This document shows, piece after piece, positions 7,873-14,876 of a stretch of DNA of 27,716 nt. The stretch is from Oscillibacter sp. UBA6647. GTDB lineage: Bacteria > Bacillota > Clostridia > Oscillospirales > Oscillospiraceae. The notes under the pieces are model-generated. The model was not told the origin of the DNA, searched no databases, and was given only the letters and a program-made list of their open reading frames with translations. Both the position numbers and the translations under genes were made by a program. Positions within the stretch are counted from its first letter, which is position 1; each line of letters begins with the position of its first letter. The stretch covers positions 8,789 to 36,504 of the forward strand of contig DKLF01000110.1 of NCBI GenBank assembly GCA_002455655.1, in the 5' to 3' direction.

Positions 7873-9489
7873 TCAGCGAGCATTTCCCGCTTTTTGCAGC
7901 TCAATATAATCGTCATAGGTGCAGGCCTTGTCGATGATGGTTCCATCGCTCTGGAAGTCGATGATGCGGTTGGCCACAGTCTGAACGAACTCGTGGTCGT
8001 GGCTGGCAAACAGCACCACTCCCTTATATTCGATCAGGCCCTTGTTGACGGCGGTGATAGACTCCAGATCCAGATGGTTGGTGGGCTGGTCCAGCACCAG
8101 CGCGTTGGAGCCGAACAACATCATCCGAGAGAGCATACACCGCACCTTCTCGCCGCCGGAGAGTACCTTGACCGCCTTGAACACGTCGTCTCCAGAGAAG
8201 AGCATCCGCCCCAGGAAAGAGCGCTTGAAGGACTCCGTGTTCTCCTCCGCATTGTCGGCCGTATACTGCCCCAGCCACTCCACCAGATTCAGGTTGCAGT
8301 CGTTGAAAAAGGCAGAGTTGTCCAGCGGAAAATAGCTGGTGGAAATGGTGGTGCCCCATTTGAAGCTGCCCGCGTCTGCTTCCAGTTCCTCCATAATGAT
8401 GCGGAAGAGCGTGGTTTTTGCCAGCTCGTTTTCTCCCACAAAGGCGATCTTGTCTCCCTTGTTCACCCGGAAGGACACATCGTTCAAAAGCTGCCGCCCG
8501 TCGATGGTCTTGTTCAGACCCTCCACGGTCAATATTTCCTTCCCCGGCTCACGATCCAGCGTAAAGCCCACAAAGGGATACCGCCGGGAGGACGCGGGCA
8601 TCTCATCCACCGTCAGCTTATCCAAAAGCTTTCGGCGAGACGTGGCCTGCTTGGATTTGGACTTGTTTGCGGAGAAACGCTGGATGAAGAGCTGAAGCTC
8701 TTTAATCTTGTCCTCGTTTTTCCGATTTTGGTCCTTCATCATCTTCTGAACCATCTGGCTGGACTCGTACCAGAACTCGTAGTTGCCCACATACATTCTG
8801 ATCTTGCCGTAGTCCACGTCGACGATGCTGGTACACACGTTGTTCAGGAAATAGCGGTCATGGCTCACCACGATAATCAGGCCCTCGTAGTCCATCAGGA
8901 AATTTTCCAGCCATTCAATAGCCTGCAAATCCAGATGGTTCGTAGGTTCGTCCAGCAGGATGATGTCCGGCTTTCCGAACAGGGCCTGCGCAAGTAAAAC
9001 CTTCACCTTTTCCTTGGCGGTGAGAGAGGACATCTGGCTGTATAAAATGTCGTTGGAAAGACCCAGTCCCTGAATCAGGCGGCTGGCGTCGGATTCCGAC
9101 TCCCACCCGTCCATGTCGGCAAACTCCGCCTCCAGCTCGCTGGCATGCACACCGTCCGCATCGGAGAAATCCTCCTTCTCATACAGGGCATCTTTCTCCT
9201 TCATGATGTCGTACAGACGCTGGTTGCCCATGATGACCGTGTCCAGCACGGTGTGTTCATCGTACTGGAAATGGTCCTGCTTCAACACCGACATCCGCTG
9301 ATTGTCGGAGATGAACACGTCGCCGGTGGTGGGCTCCAGCTCGCCGGAGAGGATGCGGAGGAAGGTGGTTTTTCCCGCGCCGTTGGCGCCGATGATGCCA
9401 TAGCAGTTGCCGGAGGTGAATTTCAGATTCACGTCCTTGAACAGCGCCTGGCCGCTGAAGTTTAAGCTGACTTCACTGACTGTAATCAT
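7873..9489 (-). CDS. ABC-F family ATPase (YkpA/YbiT-like)
   Basis: This 538-residue protein has two ATP-binding cassettes, no membrane helices, and a charged linker (about 245-300) after the first cassette, which is the ABC-F arrangement. ABC-F proteins act on the ribosome, either easing stalled translation or giving antibiotic protection. Site 1 has a normal Walker A, GANGAGKTT (34-42), and Walker B LLDEPTNHLD (178-187), but its signature is SSLTAKEK (154-161) rather than LSGGQ. Site 2 has an altered Walker A, GENELAKTT (352-360), a normal LSGGEK (443-448), and LVLDQPTNHLD with Gln468 where the catalytic Glu is usual. The overall pattern and the FASHDHEFVQTVANRI ending place it nearest YkpA/YbiT rather than an antibiotic-resistance subgroup. 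tyrS lies 115 bases upstream. Confidence 0.92.
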   Translation of the reverse strand: MITVSEVSLNFSGQALFKDVNLKFTSGNCYGIIGANGAGKTTFLRILSGELEPTTGDVFISDNQRMSVLKQDHFQYDEHTVLDTVIMGNQRLYDIMKEKDALYEKEDFSDADGVHASELEAEFADMDGWESESDASRLIQGLGLSNDILYSQMSSLTAKEKVKVLLAQALFGKPDIILLDEPTNHLDLQAIEWLENFLMDYEGLIIVVSHDRYFLNNVCTSIVDVDYGKIRMYVGNYEFWYESSQMVQKMMKDQNRKNEDKIKELQLFIQRFSANKSKSKQATSRRKLLDKLTVDEMPASSRRYPFVGFTLDREPGKEILTVEGLNKTIDGRQLLNDVSFRVNKGDKIAFVGENELAKTTLFRIIMEELEADAGSFKWGTTISTSYFPLDNSAFFNDCNLNLVEWLGQYTADNAEENTESFKRSFLGRMLFSGDDVFKAVKVLSGGEKVRCMLSRMMLFGSNALVLDQPTNHLDLESITAVNKGLIEYKGVVLFASHDHEFVQTVANRIIDFQSDGTIIDKACTYDDYIELQKAGNAR

Positions 9490-9507
9490 TCTCGTTTTCC
9501 TTTTTGT

Positions 9508-9576
9508 TGTTTTCGTATTTCAGCGCGGCAGCAGGCGCGCCAAAGCGCGTCTGCCGCTGTTGCTGTTTTCGTATTT
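9508..9576 (-). repeat. 13-bp direct repeats flanking a GC-rich inverted repeat
   Basis: TGTTTTCGTATTT occurs at 9508-9520 and again at 9564-9576. Between them, GCGGCAG and CTGCCGC arms (about 9525-9556) form an imperfect GC-rich hairpin. It lies after tyrS on the minus strand and could act as a terminator or processing site, though no clean T-run follows the stem. Confidence 0.45.
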
Positions 9577-9604
9577 TACGGCGGCTTTGGATTCACGACA
9601 GCGC

Positions 9605-10825
9605 TTAAATTTGAGCCCGGTGGAAGATTTTCTTGCCCTTCTTAATGACCACGCCCTCGCCGGAGAACTCCTCCCGGTCGTATGCGTCGGTCACCTCGGC
9701 CTTTTTGTCGTTTACCATCACGCCACCCTGCTGGACCAGCCGCCGGGCCTCCCCGTTGGAGGCACAGAGTCCGCAGGCTGTCAACAGGTTCAGAACGCCG
9801 ATTTTTCCGTTTTCAAATCGCTCCTCCGTTAAATGAGTGGAGGGCATGTTTTCCGCGTCGCCGGTGCCGGCGAAAAGGGTGCGTGCCGTATCCTGCGCCT
9901 TCTCCGCTTCTTCCTCGCCGTGGACCAGCTTTGTCAGCTCGTAGGCCAGAATCTCCTTGGCCCGGTTGAGCTGGCTGCCCTCCCAGTTGTCCATGGCGTC
10001 GATTTCCTCCAGAGGCAGGAAGGTCAGCATCCGGATGCACTTGAGCACGTCCGCGTCCGCCACATTCCGCCAGTACTGATAGAAATCGAAGGGGCTTGTC
10101 TTGTTGGGGGCCAGCCACACCGCGCCGGAGGCGGTTTTGCCCATCTTCTTCCCCTCTGCATTCATCAGCAGAGTGATGGTCATGGCATAGGCGTCCTTAC
10201 CCAGCTTGCGGCGAATCAGCTCCGTGCCGCCCAGCATGTTGCTCCACTGGTCGTCGCCGCCAAACTGCATGTTGCATCCAAATTCCTGGAACATATGATA
10301 GAAGTCATAGGACTGCATAATCATATAGTTGAATTCCAGGAAGGATAGCCCCTTCTCCATCCGCTGCTTGTAGCACTCAGCCCGCAGCATGTTGTTCACG
10401 GAGAAGCAGCAACCAACATCCCGCAGCATGTCCACGTAGTTCAGCTTCATCAGCCAGTCCGCATTGTTGACCATCATGGCCTTGCCCTCGCCGAATTCAA
10501 TAAACCGCTCCATCTGCTTTTTAAAGGCATCGCAGTTATGGCAAATCGTTTCGGTGGTCATCATCTGGCGCAAATCCGAACGACCGGAGGGGTCGCCGAT
10601 CATGCCGGTACCGCCGCCGATCAGAGCGATGGGCTTGTTTCCCGCCATTTGCAGCCGCTTCATCAGGCACAGCGCCATGAAGTGGCCCACATGCAGACTG
10701 TCCGCCGTGGGGTCAAAGCCAATGTAGAACACGGCTTTTCCGTTATTCAGAAGTTCTCGGATTTCCTCCTCGTCTGTCACCTGTGCGATCAGACCGCGGG
10801 CCTTCAATTCCTCGTAAATTCCCAT
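9605..10825 (-). CDS. tyrS: Tyrosyl-tRNA synthetase
   Basis: The enzyme attaches tyrosine to tRNA-Tyr in the cytoplasm. The 406-residue class Ic synthetase shows Tyr34 in FYIGFDPTADSLHVGH (33-48), with HVGH as the HIGH motif. Other blocks are GGGTGMIGDPSGR (70-82), QFGGDDQWSN (187-196) and KKMGKT (226-231) in place of KMSKS. An S4 RNA-binding domain ends the protein (GEARRLVQQGGVMVND). AGGAG precedes the start at 10825. A complete T-box leader with its own promoter lies directly upstream, so expression should rise when uncharged tRNA-Tyr accumulates. All expected domains are present. Confidence 0.98.
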   Translation of the reverse strand: MGIYEELKARGLIAQVTDEEEIRELLNNGKAVFYIGFDPTADSLHVGHFMALCLMKRLQMAGNKPIALIGGGTGMIGDPSGRSDLRQMMTTETICHNCDAFKKQMERFIEFGEGKAMMVNNADWLMKLNYVDMLRDVGCCFSVNNMLRAECYKQRMEKGLSFLEFNYMIMQSYDFYHMFQEFGCNMQFGGDDQWSNMLGGTELIRRKLGKDAYAMTITLLMNAEGKKMGKTASGAVWLAPNKTSPFDFYQYWRNVADADVLKCIRMLTFLPLEEIDAMDNWEGSQLNRAKEILAYELTKLVHGEEEAEKAQDTARTLFAGTGDAENMPSTHLTEERFENGKIGVLNLLTACGLCASNGEARRLVQQGGVMVNDKKAEVTDAYDREEFSGEGVVIKKGKKIFHRAQI

Positions 10826-10874
10826 TGTCTCAATTCTCCTGTCTTGATGAGTTTTTATATGGGACGAGACGTGG

Positions 10875-11157
10875 AAAAAACGCCCTCCGTCCCATGGGGA
10901 CAGAGGGCGAATCGCTTCGCGGTACCACCTCTGTTCGCGCCGCCCTCGCAGACGGACGCCTCTTGCCGCACCTTGGGTGCGGCCGCGCTGTAACGGGCGC
11001 TACCCGAGCGCGCCTACTGGGCCAAATTTTAGCCGTTTGGACGCCGGTTCAGAGGTGTATTCGCCCACGCCCGCCCGCCTCTTTACACCAACCAGAGGCT
11101 CTCTTCGCGGCATCGCGCGGGGTACTTCTCCCCATCATCACTGTATTACTGTATACG
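10875..11157 (-). promoter_or_regulatory. Tyrosine T-box riboswitch in the tyrS leader
   Basis: Reading the minus strand from about 11157, the leader folds into a long Stem I with GAATACACC near its 3' side. In this segment UAC (11059-11057), a tyrosine codon, sits in the specifier position. The 14-base T-box core AGGTGGTACCGCG is at 10930-10918. It is followed by a terminator, CGCCCTC...GAGGGCG (10881-10909), and six Ts (10880-10875). Uncharged tRNA-Tyr is expected to pair with the specifier and with the antiterminator bulge, preventing the terminator. This fills the otherwise gene-free stretch before tyrS. Confidence 0.96.
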
Positions 11158-11163
11158 TTAGAC

Positions 11164-11192
11164 AGTATACCCGTTTTTTCAGTGTTTGTCAA
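11164..11192 (-). promoter_or_regulatory. Promoter of the tyrS T-box transcript
   Basis: On the minus strand a perfect TTGACA (11192-11187) is followed after 17 bases by TATACT (11169-11164), an excellent housekeeping promoter. Transcription would begin near 11157, giving a leader of about 330 bases. GTATAC occurs twice around the expected start, a small dyad of unknown meaning. Confidence 0.88.
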
Positions 11193-11239
11193 GAAGACGG
11201 GGCTGACTTGAACGAGGGCAAACATTCCCGCGGGTAATC

Positions 11240-12574
11240 TCAGTACCTGCCCAGATCGGCAGAGCCATCCGCGGAGGCAGTTTTGCCGAAGGAAAAGTCG
11301 TTTCCGGGAAGAATGGCGTTCAGCCCAACGCCCGCGATGGCGGCGATGGCCAGCCCCGTCAGTGTCACATGGGCGTCCGCCACGGCAAAGGTCAGCCCGC
11401 CGGTACCATTGAAGCCCAGACCGGAAACCAGAATTACCGCCGCAATGAGAAGGTTGCGGCTGCGGGTGAAATCCACCTGATTTTCCACCACGTTGCGCAC
11501 ACCCACGGCGGAAATCATCCCGTAAAGTACGAAGCTGACGCCGCCGATGACCGCCGGGGGAATGGAGTTGATGACGGCGGCAAATTTGGGGCTGAAGGAC
11601 AAGATGATGGCATATAGGCCAGCCAGCCGCACCACTTTGGGGTCGTACACCCGGCTGAGCACCAACACGCCTGTGTTCTCTCCATACGTGGTGTTGGCGG
11701 GACCGCCGAACATACCCGCCAAGGCCGTGGCCAGACCGTCACCCACCAGCGTGCGGTGAAGGCCCGGGTCTTCCAGAAAATTCTCTCCTACCGTGGCGGA
11801 GATAGCGGATACGTCGCCCACATGCTCCATCATGGCAGCGATGGCTATGGGCGCCATGACCAAAATGGCGGACACGTCAAACTTCGCCAGTACGAAGGGC
11901 TGCAGGCCCACAAAGCCCGCCTGACCAACCGTGGAGAAGTCCACCTGCTTTGTAAGCAGAGCCACCGCGTAGGGAATGACCACGCCCAGCAGAATGGGAA
12001 TGATTTTCAGCATACCCTTCCCCCAGATGTTGAAGGCGATAATGGTCAAAATGGCCAGCAGCGCCAAGGGCCAATTGGTGGAAGCGTTGGTCACGGCAGT
12101 GGGGGCCAGAATCAAGCCGATCAGGATGATAATAGGCCCGGTGACCACCGGCGGGAAGTAGCGCATCACCTTATAAGGTCCCACCACCTTGAAAAGCAGC
12201 GCCAGCACCAGATACAGAAGGCCAGCAACCACCACACCGCCCAAAGCATAGGGCAGCTTTTCCGCGCCAGTCATAGCGGCGTACTTTCCGCTGTTCAGAT
12301 CCGCCACCGCGGCAAACCCTCCCAGAAACGCGAACGAGGACCCTAAAAACGCCGGAACCTTGAATTTCGTGCAGGCGTGGAACAGCAACGTGCCAAGTCC
12401 GGCAAACAACAGTGTTGTCTGGATGGACAGGGGCAGTCCGTAGCCGCTGACGATGATGGGGACCAGAACCGTTGCCCCGAACATGGCAAACATGTGCTGA
12501 AGGCCCAGCAGCATCATCTTGGGAATGCCCAGGGTCCTTGCGTCCCGGACAGGGGCGGAATTTTTCTCGTTCAT
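11240..12574 (-). CDS. uraA: Uracil permease, NCS2 family
   Basis: This 444-residue integral membrane protein of the nucleobase:cation symporter-2 family imports uracil with protons. The pattern of about 14 hydrophobic segments is evident. Diagnostic blocks are GLQHMFAMFGATVLVP near the N terminus, MMEHVGDVSAIS and GGPANTTYGENTGVLVLSRV, whose glutamates correspond to the substrate and proton sites of E. coli UraA. This form, rather than the xanthine or urate versions, favours uracil. The start at 12574 has AGGAG seven bases upstream; the longer frame to 12640 runs through the leader terminator and is not credible. Expression probably depends on the attenuator-like leader. No terminator is evident after the stop. 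Confidence 0.94.
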   Translation of the reverse strand: MNEKNSAPVRDARTLGIPKMMLLGLQHMFAMFGATVLVPIIVSGYGLPLSIQTTLLFAGLGTLLFHACTKFKVPAFLGSSFAFLGGFAAVADLNSGKYAAMTGAEKLPYALGGVVVAGLLYLVLALLFKVVGPYKVMRYFPPVVTGPIIILIGLILAPTAVTNASTNWPLALLAILTIIAFNIWGKGMLKIIPILLGVVIPYAVALLTKQVDFSTVGQAGFVGLQPFVLAKFDVSAILVMAPIAIAAMMEHVGDVSAISATVGENFLEDPGLHRTLVGDGLATALAGMFGGPANTTYGENTGVLVLSRVYDPKVVRLAGLYAIILSFSPKFAAVINSIPPAVIGGVSFVLYGMISAVGVRNVVENQVDFTRSRNLLIAAVILVSGLGFNGTGGLTFAVADAHVTLTGLAIAAIAGVGLNAILPGNDFSFGKTASADGSADLGRY

Positions 12575-12599
12575 GGCAGATCTCCTCTCTATTTTGCGC

Positions 12600-12701
12600 A
12601 AAAAAATACCGGCACAAAGGCCGGTCAAATGGGGTCGCAAAAAAAGGCGGCGTTAAGACCCTTCCAAACCGTCATAACTCCAGCCCCCTCTCGCACTTAT
12701 C
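12600..12701 (-). promoter_or_regulatory. Attenuator-like leader of uraA
   Basis: Between the uraA promoter and start codon an intrinsic terminator is visible on the minus strand: ACCGGC/GCCGGT (12625-12608) with a 6-base loop, then A and seven Ts (12606-12600). Upstream, GGCTGG (12685-12680) can pair with CCGGCC (12624-12619), the 5' arm of the terminator, so it could act as an antiterminator. GGGTC (12661-12657) can pair with GACCC (12636-12632). A premature terminator before a pyrimidine transporter suggests PyrR-like control, and GCGAGAGG is present, but the full PyrR-binding consensus is not. Confidence 0.6.
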
Positions 12702-12707
12702 CGTACG

Positions 12708-12736
12708 ATTATACAAAAACAGAGGACAAATTGCAA
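12708..12736 (-). promoter_or_regulatory. Promoter of uraA
   Basis: TTGCAA (12736-12731) and a perfect TATAAT (12713-12708) are 17 bases apart on the minus strand. Transcription should begin near 12701, giving a leader of about 127 bases that contains the terminator described above. Confidence 0.82.
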
Positions 12737-12807
12737 GAGTGGATTTCTCCCGCCTTTTAAAAAATTCCTCTATCATTTTTGGTGATTATGACGACGGCTA
12801 ATTCTTC

Positions 12808-12831
12808 CCCCAGCCGACGCGTCGGCTGGGG
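12808..12831 (-). terminator. Perfect 24-base palindrome after the CDF gene
   Basis: CCCCAGCCGAC-GC-GTCGGCTGGGG is perfectly self-complementary and begins about 20 bases after the CDF stop codon. The stem is strong, but the minus strand continues GAAGAATTAGCC, without a U-tract. It may terminate poorly, protect the 3' end, or bind a protein. Confidence 0.45.
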
Positions 12832-12852
12832 TCCACTCTTTCGCAACGGGCC

Positions 12853-14022
12853 TCACGCGGTATACGACCGCTCTACGTTCACCACCGCAAAATAATCGCC
12901 GTCCAGCGCCCGTACCGCAGCGCAGATTTTGGTGCGAACCTCCTCGTCCGTCAGTCGGAATTTGAAAGGCACCGCCGCATCAAAAATCAGGTTCGTGTGC
13001 GTCGGTCCCGTCACCATACGAAAATCGTGGATGGAGATTTCCTCGTCGATGCAGTCCACCAGCGCCTCCACACGCCTGCGGGTTTCCTTCGTCACGCCGT
13101 CGTCCGTCACGATGGGATCCATGTGAATGACCGTCTCACAGCCAAGTGTGCGCTTCAGCTCCCGCTCGATGTTGTCAATCTCGTCGTGAAGCACCAGTAC
13201 GTCCTCGTTGGCGGGGACCTCCGCATGGAGCGAGATCATGCACCGCCCGGGGCCGTAATCATGGACAATCAAATCGTGAACCCCCAAAATGCCCGGATGG
13301 TTCGTCACAATGTTTCGGATGTTTTTCACAAATTCGGCGGAAGGTGGCTGCCCCAGCAGGGGGTCCAGCGTGTCTCTGGCGGAGGAAAGCCCGGACCAGA
13401 CGATGAACAGCGCCACCAGAATGCCGCACCAGCCGTCAATATTCGCATCGGTGAAGCGGCCCGCCAGCGTCGCCAGCAGGACCGCAGCGGTGGCCGTGCT
13501 GTCGCTGAGACTGTCTATGGCGGCGGCGTGCATGGCGGTGGAGCCAATGCGCTCCCCCACCGTCCGGTTGTAACGGTACATATACAGCTTTACGAAGATA
13601 GATGCCACCAGAATGACCACGCTCTGCCACGAGAATTCCACCGGCACGGGACGCAGAATTTTCTCCAGAGAGGTCCGGGCCAGTTCAAAGCCCATCAAAA
13701 TGATGAGCATAGACACCAGCAGACCGGAGATATATTCGATTCGCCCGTGGCCGAATGGATGCTCGGAATCCGGCCGATGCCCGCCCAGGCGAAAGCCCGT
13801 CAGCGTAATGACGGAGGAGCCCGCATCGGAGAGGTTGTTGAACGCGTCGGCCGTGACGGCGATGGACCCGGAGACGGAGCCTGCGAACAGCTTTCCCGTA
13901 AACAGCAGAATATTCAAAAAAATCCCCACCGCGCCGCAAAGAACACCGTAGGCCGTCCGAACCGACGGCGCGTCGGTGCCGTCCCGGTCCTTAATAAAAA
14001 TTTTTGCAAGAAGTCGTATCAT
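12853..14022 (-). CDS. CDF-family divalent cation exporter, probably Mn(II)-type
   Basis: This 389-residue cation diffusion facilitator has about six membrane helices (residues 26-250) and a cytoplasmic C-terminal domain (260-389) of the dimerising metal-binding type. Proteins of this family export divalent metals in exchange for protons. In the second helix the site reads N62-NLS-D66, and in the fifth D170-SLS-D174. NxxxD with DxxxD is the pattern associated with manganese CDF proteins, whereas zinc and iron members usually carry HxxxD in the fifth helix. FGHGRIEYISG between helices is typical. The start at 14022 has AAAGGAG eight bases upstream; the longer frame reaching 14205 runs into the preceding gene. 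A folded RNA leader lies immediately upstream. Mn(II) is inferred from the motif only. Confidence 0.9.
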   Translation of the reverse strand: MIRLLAKIFIKDRDGTDAPSVRTAYGVLCGAVGIFLNILLFTGKLFAGSVSGSIAVTADAFNNLSDAGSSVITLTGFRLGGHRPDSEHPFGHGRIEYISGLLVSMLIILMGFELARTSLEKILRPVPVEFSWQSVVILVASIFVKLYMYRYNRTVGERIGSTAMHAAAIDSLSDSTATAAVLLATLAGRFTDANIDGWCGILVALFIVWSGLSSARDTLDPLLGQPPSAEFVKNIRNIVTNHPGILGVHDLIVHDYGPGRCMISLHAEVPANEDVLVLHDEIDNIERELKRTLGCETVIHMDPIVTDDGVTKETRRRVEALVDCIDEEISIHDFRMVTGPTHTNLIFDAAVPFKFRLTDEEVRTKICAAVRALDGDYFAVVNVERSYTA

Positions 14023-14043
14023 ACCGTCAACTCCTTTCCCGCT

Positions 14044-14157
14044 GGGGCGCCGCTGTTTCGCCCGCTTCCGGCACAATGTCCGCAAGGGATGCAGTCCCGC
14101 ATCCTCGGCTTCTTCCGGGGCCGCGTCTCTCGTCCGTGAGGAAAATCGAAACGCCCC
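14044..14157 (-). promoter_or_regulatory. Structured leader RNA before the CDF exporter (riboswitch candidate)
   Basis: On the minus strand GGGGCGTTTCG (14157-14147) can pair with CGAAA...CGCCCC (14060-14056 and 14049-14044), with a six-base bulge CAGCGG, closing a domain of about 110 bases. Inside is a perfect hairpin, GGATGC-GGGACT-GCATCC (14104-14087). The closing stem ends seven bases before the ribosome binding site. A metal exporter behind such a leader suggests metal sensing. It does not match the yybP-ykoY manganese motif as I know it, and I cannot confirm the NiCo/czcD class. Confidence 0.5.
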
Positions 14158-14165
14158 ACAAGTCC

Positions 14166-14777
14166 TTATGCCCCGCCGGGAATTGTCAGCCGCAGATGGC
14201 AGCACAAATCATCCAGATCGTCCTCCGTGGCCGCGGGAATCCGCAGCTTCGCGCCGCAGTCCTTACAGCTCAAATCCACAGCGGAACGGCGGATGTCCAT
14301 GGCATAGTCATGGCTTCCGCATCCGCAGGTAATGCCGTTTTCCCGAGCGGCAATCTCCTTCAATTCGGACAGAACCTCATACATAATCACGCTGTCCAAA
14401 AACGGCTCGCCGCCATTCTCCTGATTTCGTTTTTCCTTCTCCGCCAGAACTTCCAGCGTCCGCAAATGTTTCTCCACGCTTCCCTCGTCCCCCACGTAGC
14501 AGCAAAACTCCTGCGATTGGGCGCAGCCGAAGGCCACGCCGCCCTCCCGGGTCAATTCCTCCGGAGCGCACCGGGCGGTATGCGTCTCGCCGCACAGCCC
14601 GCAGGGGACAAACAGCTTGCACCACTGTCCGTCAAATTCCGTCCGCAGGACCGAGCCGCCGCAGCCGCACTCCACCTCCACACCGGAGGCCTCCAGCGCG
14701 AACAGGGACCGGGCCGCCATCACGGGTTTTCCGCAGGCGGGACAGAGATAGCCAAAGGTCCTCATTTCATTTTCCAT
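14166..14777 (-). CDS. Cysteine-rich, zinc-ribbon-like protein of unknown function
   Basis: I do not recognise this 203-residue soluble protein as a named family. It carries many paired cysteines: CPAC (12-15), CGC (37-39), CGLC (59-62), Cys70, CC (92-93), CGCGSH (151-156), CKDC (171-174) and CCH (192-194). The first and last sets look like two zinc ribbons flanking a helical, charged middle (100-148). No membrane or signal segment is present. GAGGTG precedes the start at 14777. The CDF exporter gene begins 143 bases downstream, and the two may form one transcript from the promoter at 14828. Binding of zinc or another metal is likely from the cysteine spacing; a link to metal homeostasis with the exporter is inference. 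Confidence 0.75.
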   Translation of the reverse strand: MENEMRTFGYLCPACGKPVMAARSLFALEASGVEVECGCGGSVLRTEFDGQWCKLFVPCGLCGETHTARCAPEELTREGGVAFGCAQSQEFCCYVGDEGSVEKHLRTLEVLAEKEKRNQENGGEPFLDSVIMYEVLSELKEIAARENGITCGCGSHDYAMDIRRSAVDLSCKDCGAKLRIPAATEDDLDDLCCHLRLTIPGGA

Positions 14778-14827
14778 GAATTCACCTCAAATATTCGTTT
14801 CCGACAAGGATCAATTGTTAAATTGGC

Positions 14828-14833
14828 AGTATA
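14828..14833 (-). promoter_or_regulatory. Extended -10 promoter of the cysteine-rich protein gene
   Basis: On the minus strand TGGTATACT supplies an extended -10 (TATACT at 14833-14828), with a partial -35, TGGAAA, 17 bases upstream. It lies about 50 bases before the start at 14777 and just after the addA stop codon, marking a new transcription unit. Confidence 0.55.
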
Positions 14834-14876
14834 CCACAATCCGGTCAAATTTTCCAGTGGTTTTTGCCGGTTTGCG

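Noticed and set aside
11141..11170. GTATAC repeats near the tyrS transcription start as an operator
   Set aside because: GTATAC overlaps the -10 region and the spacing is irregular; the T-box already explains regulation.
12680..12701. Canonical PyrR-binding site in the uraA leader
   Set aside because: Only the GAGAGG part agrees; the flanking UCC and GGYU positions and the stem they form are lacking.
12808..12831. Origin-like or attachment-site palindrome
   Set aside because: The perfect 24-base palindrome sits just after a stop codon and has no integrase, repeat partner or DnaA-box context; a 3'-end hairpin is simpler.
13436..14139. Long plus-strand open frames opposite the CDF and addAB genes
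   Set aside because: They are shadows in GC-rich DNA, without ribosome binding sites or recognisable protein features.
14044..14157. yybP-ykoY manganese riboswitch before the CDF gene
   Set aside because: The characteristic GGGGAGUA-type loop is not present, although the fold and gene context would have suited it.
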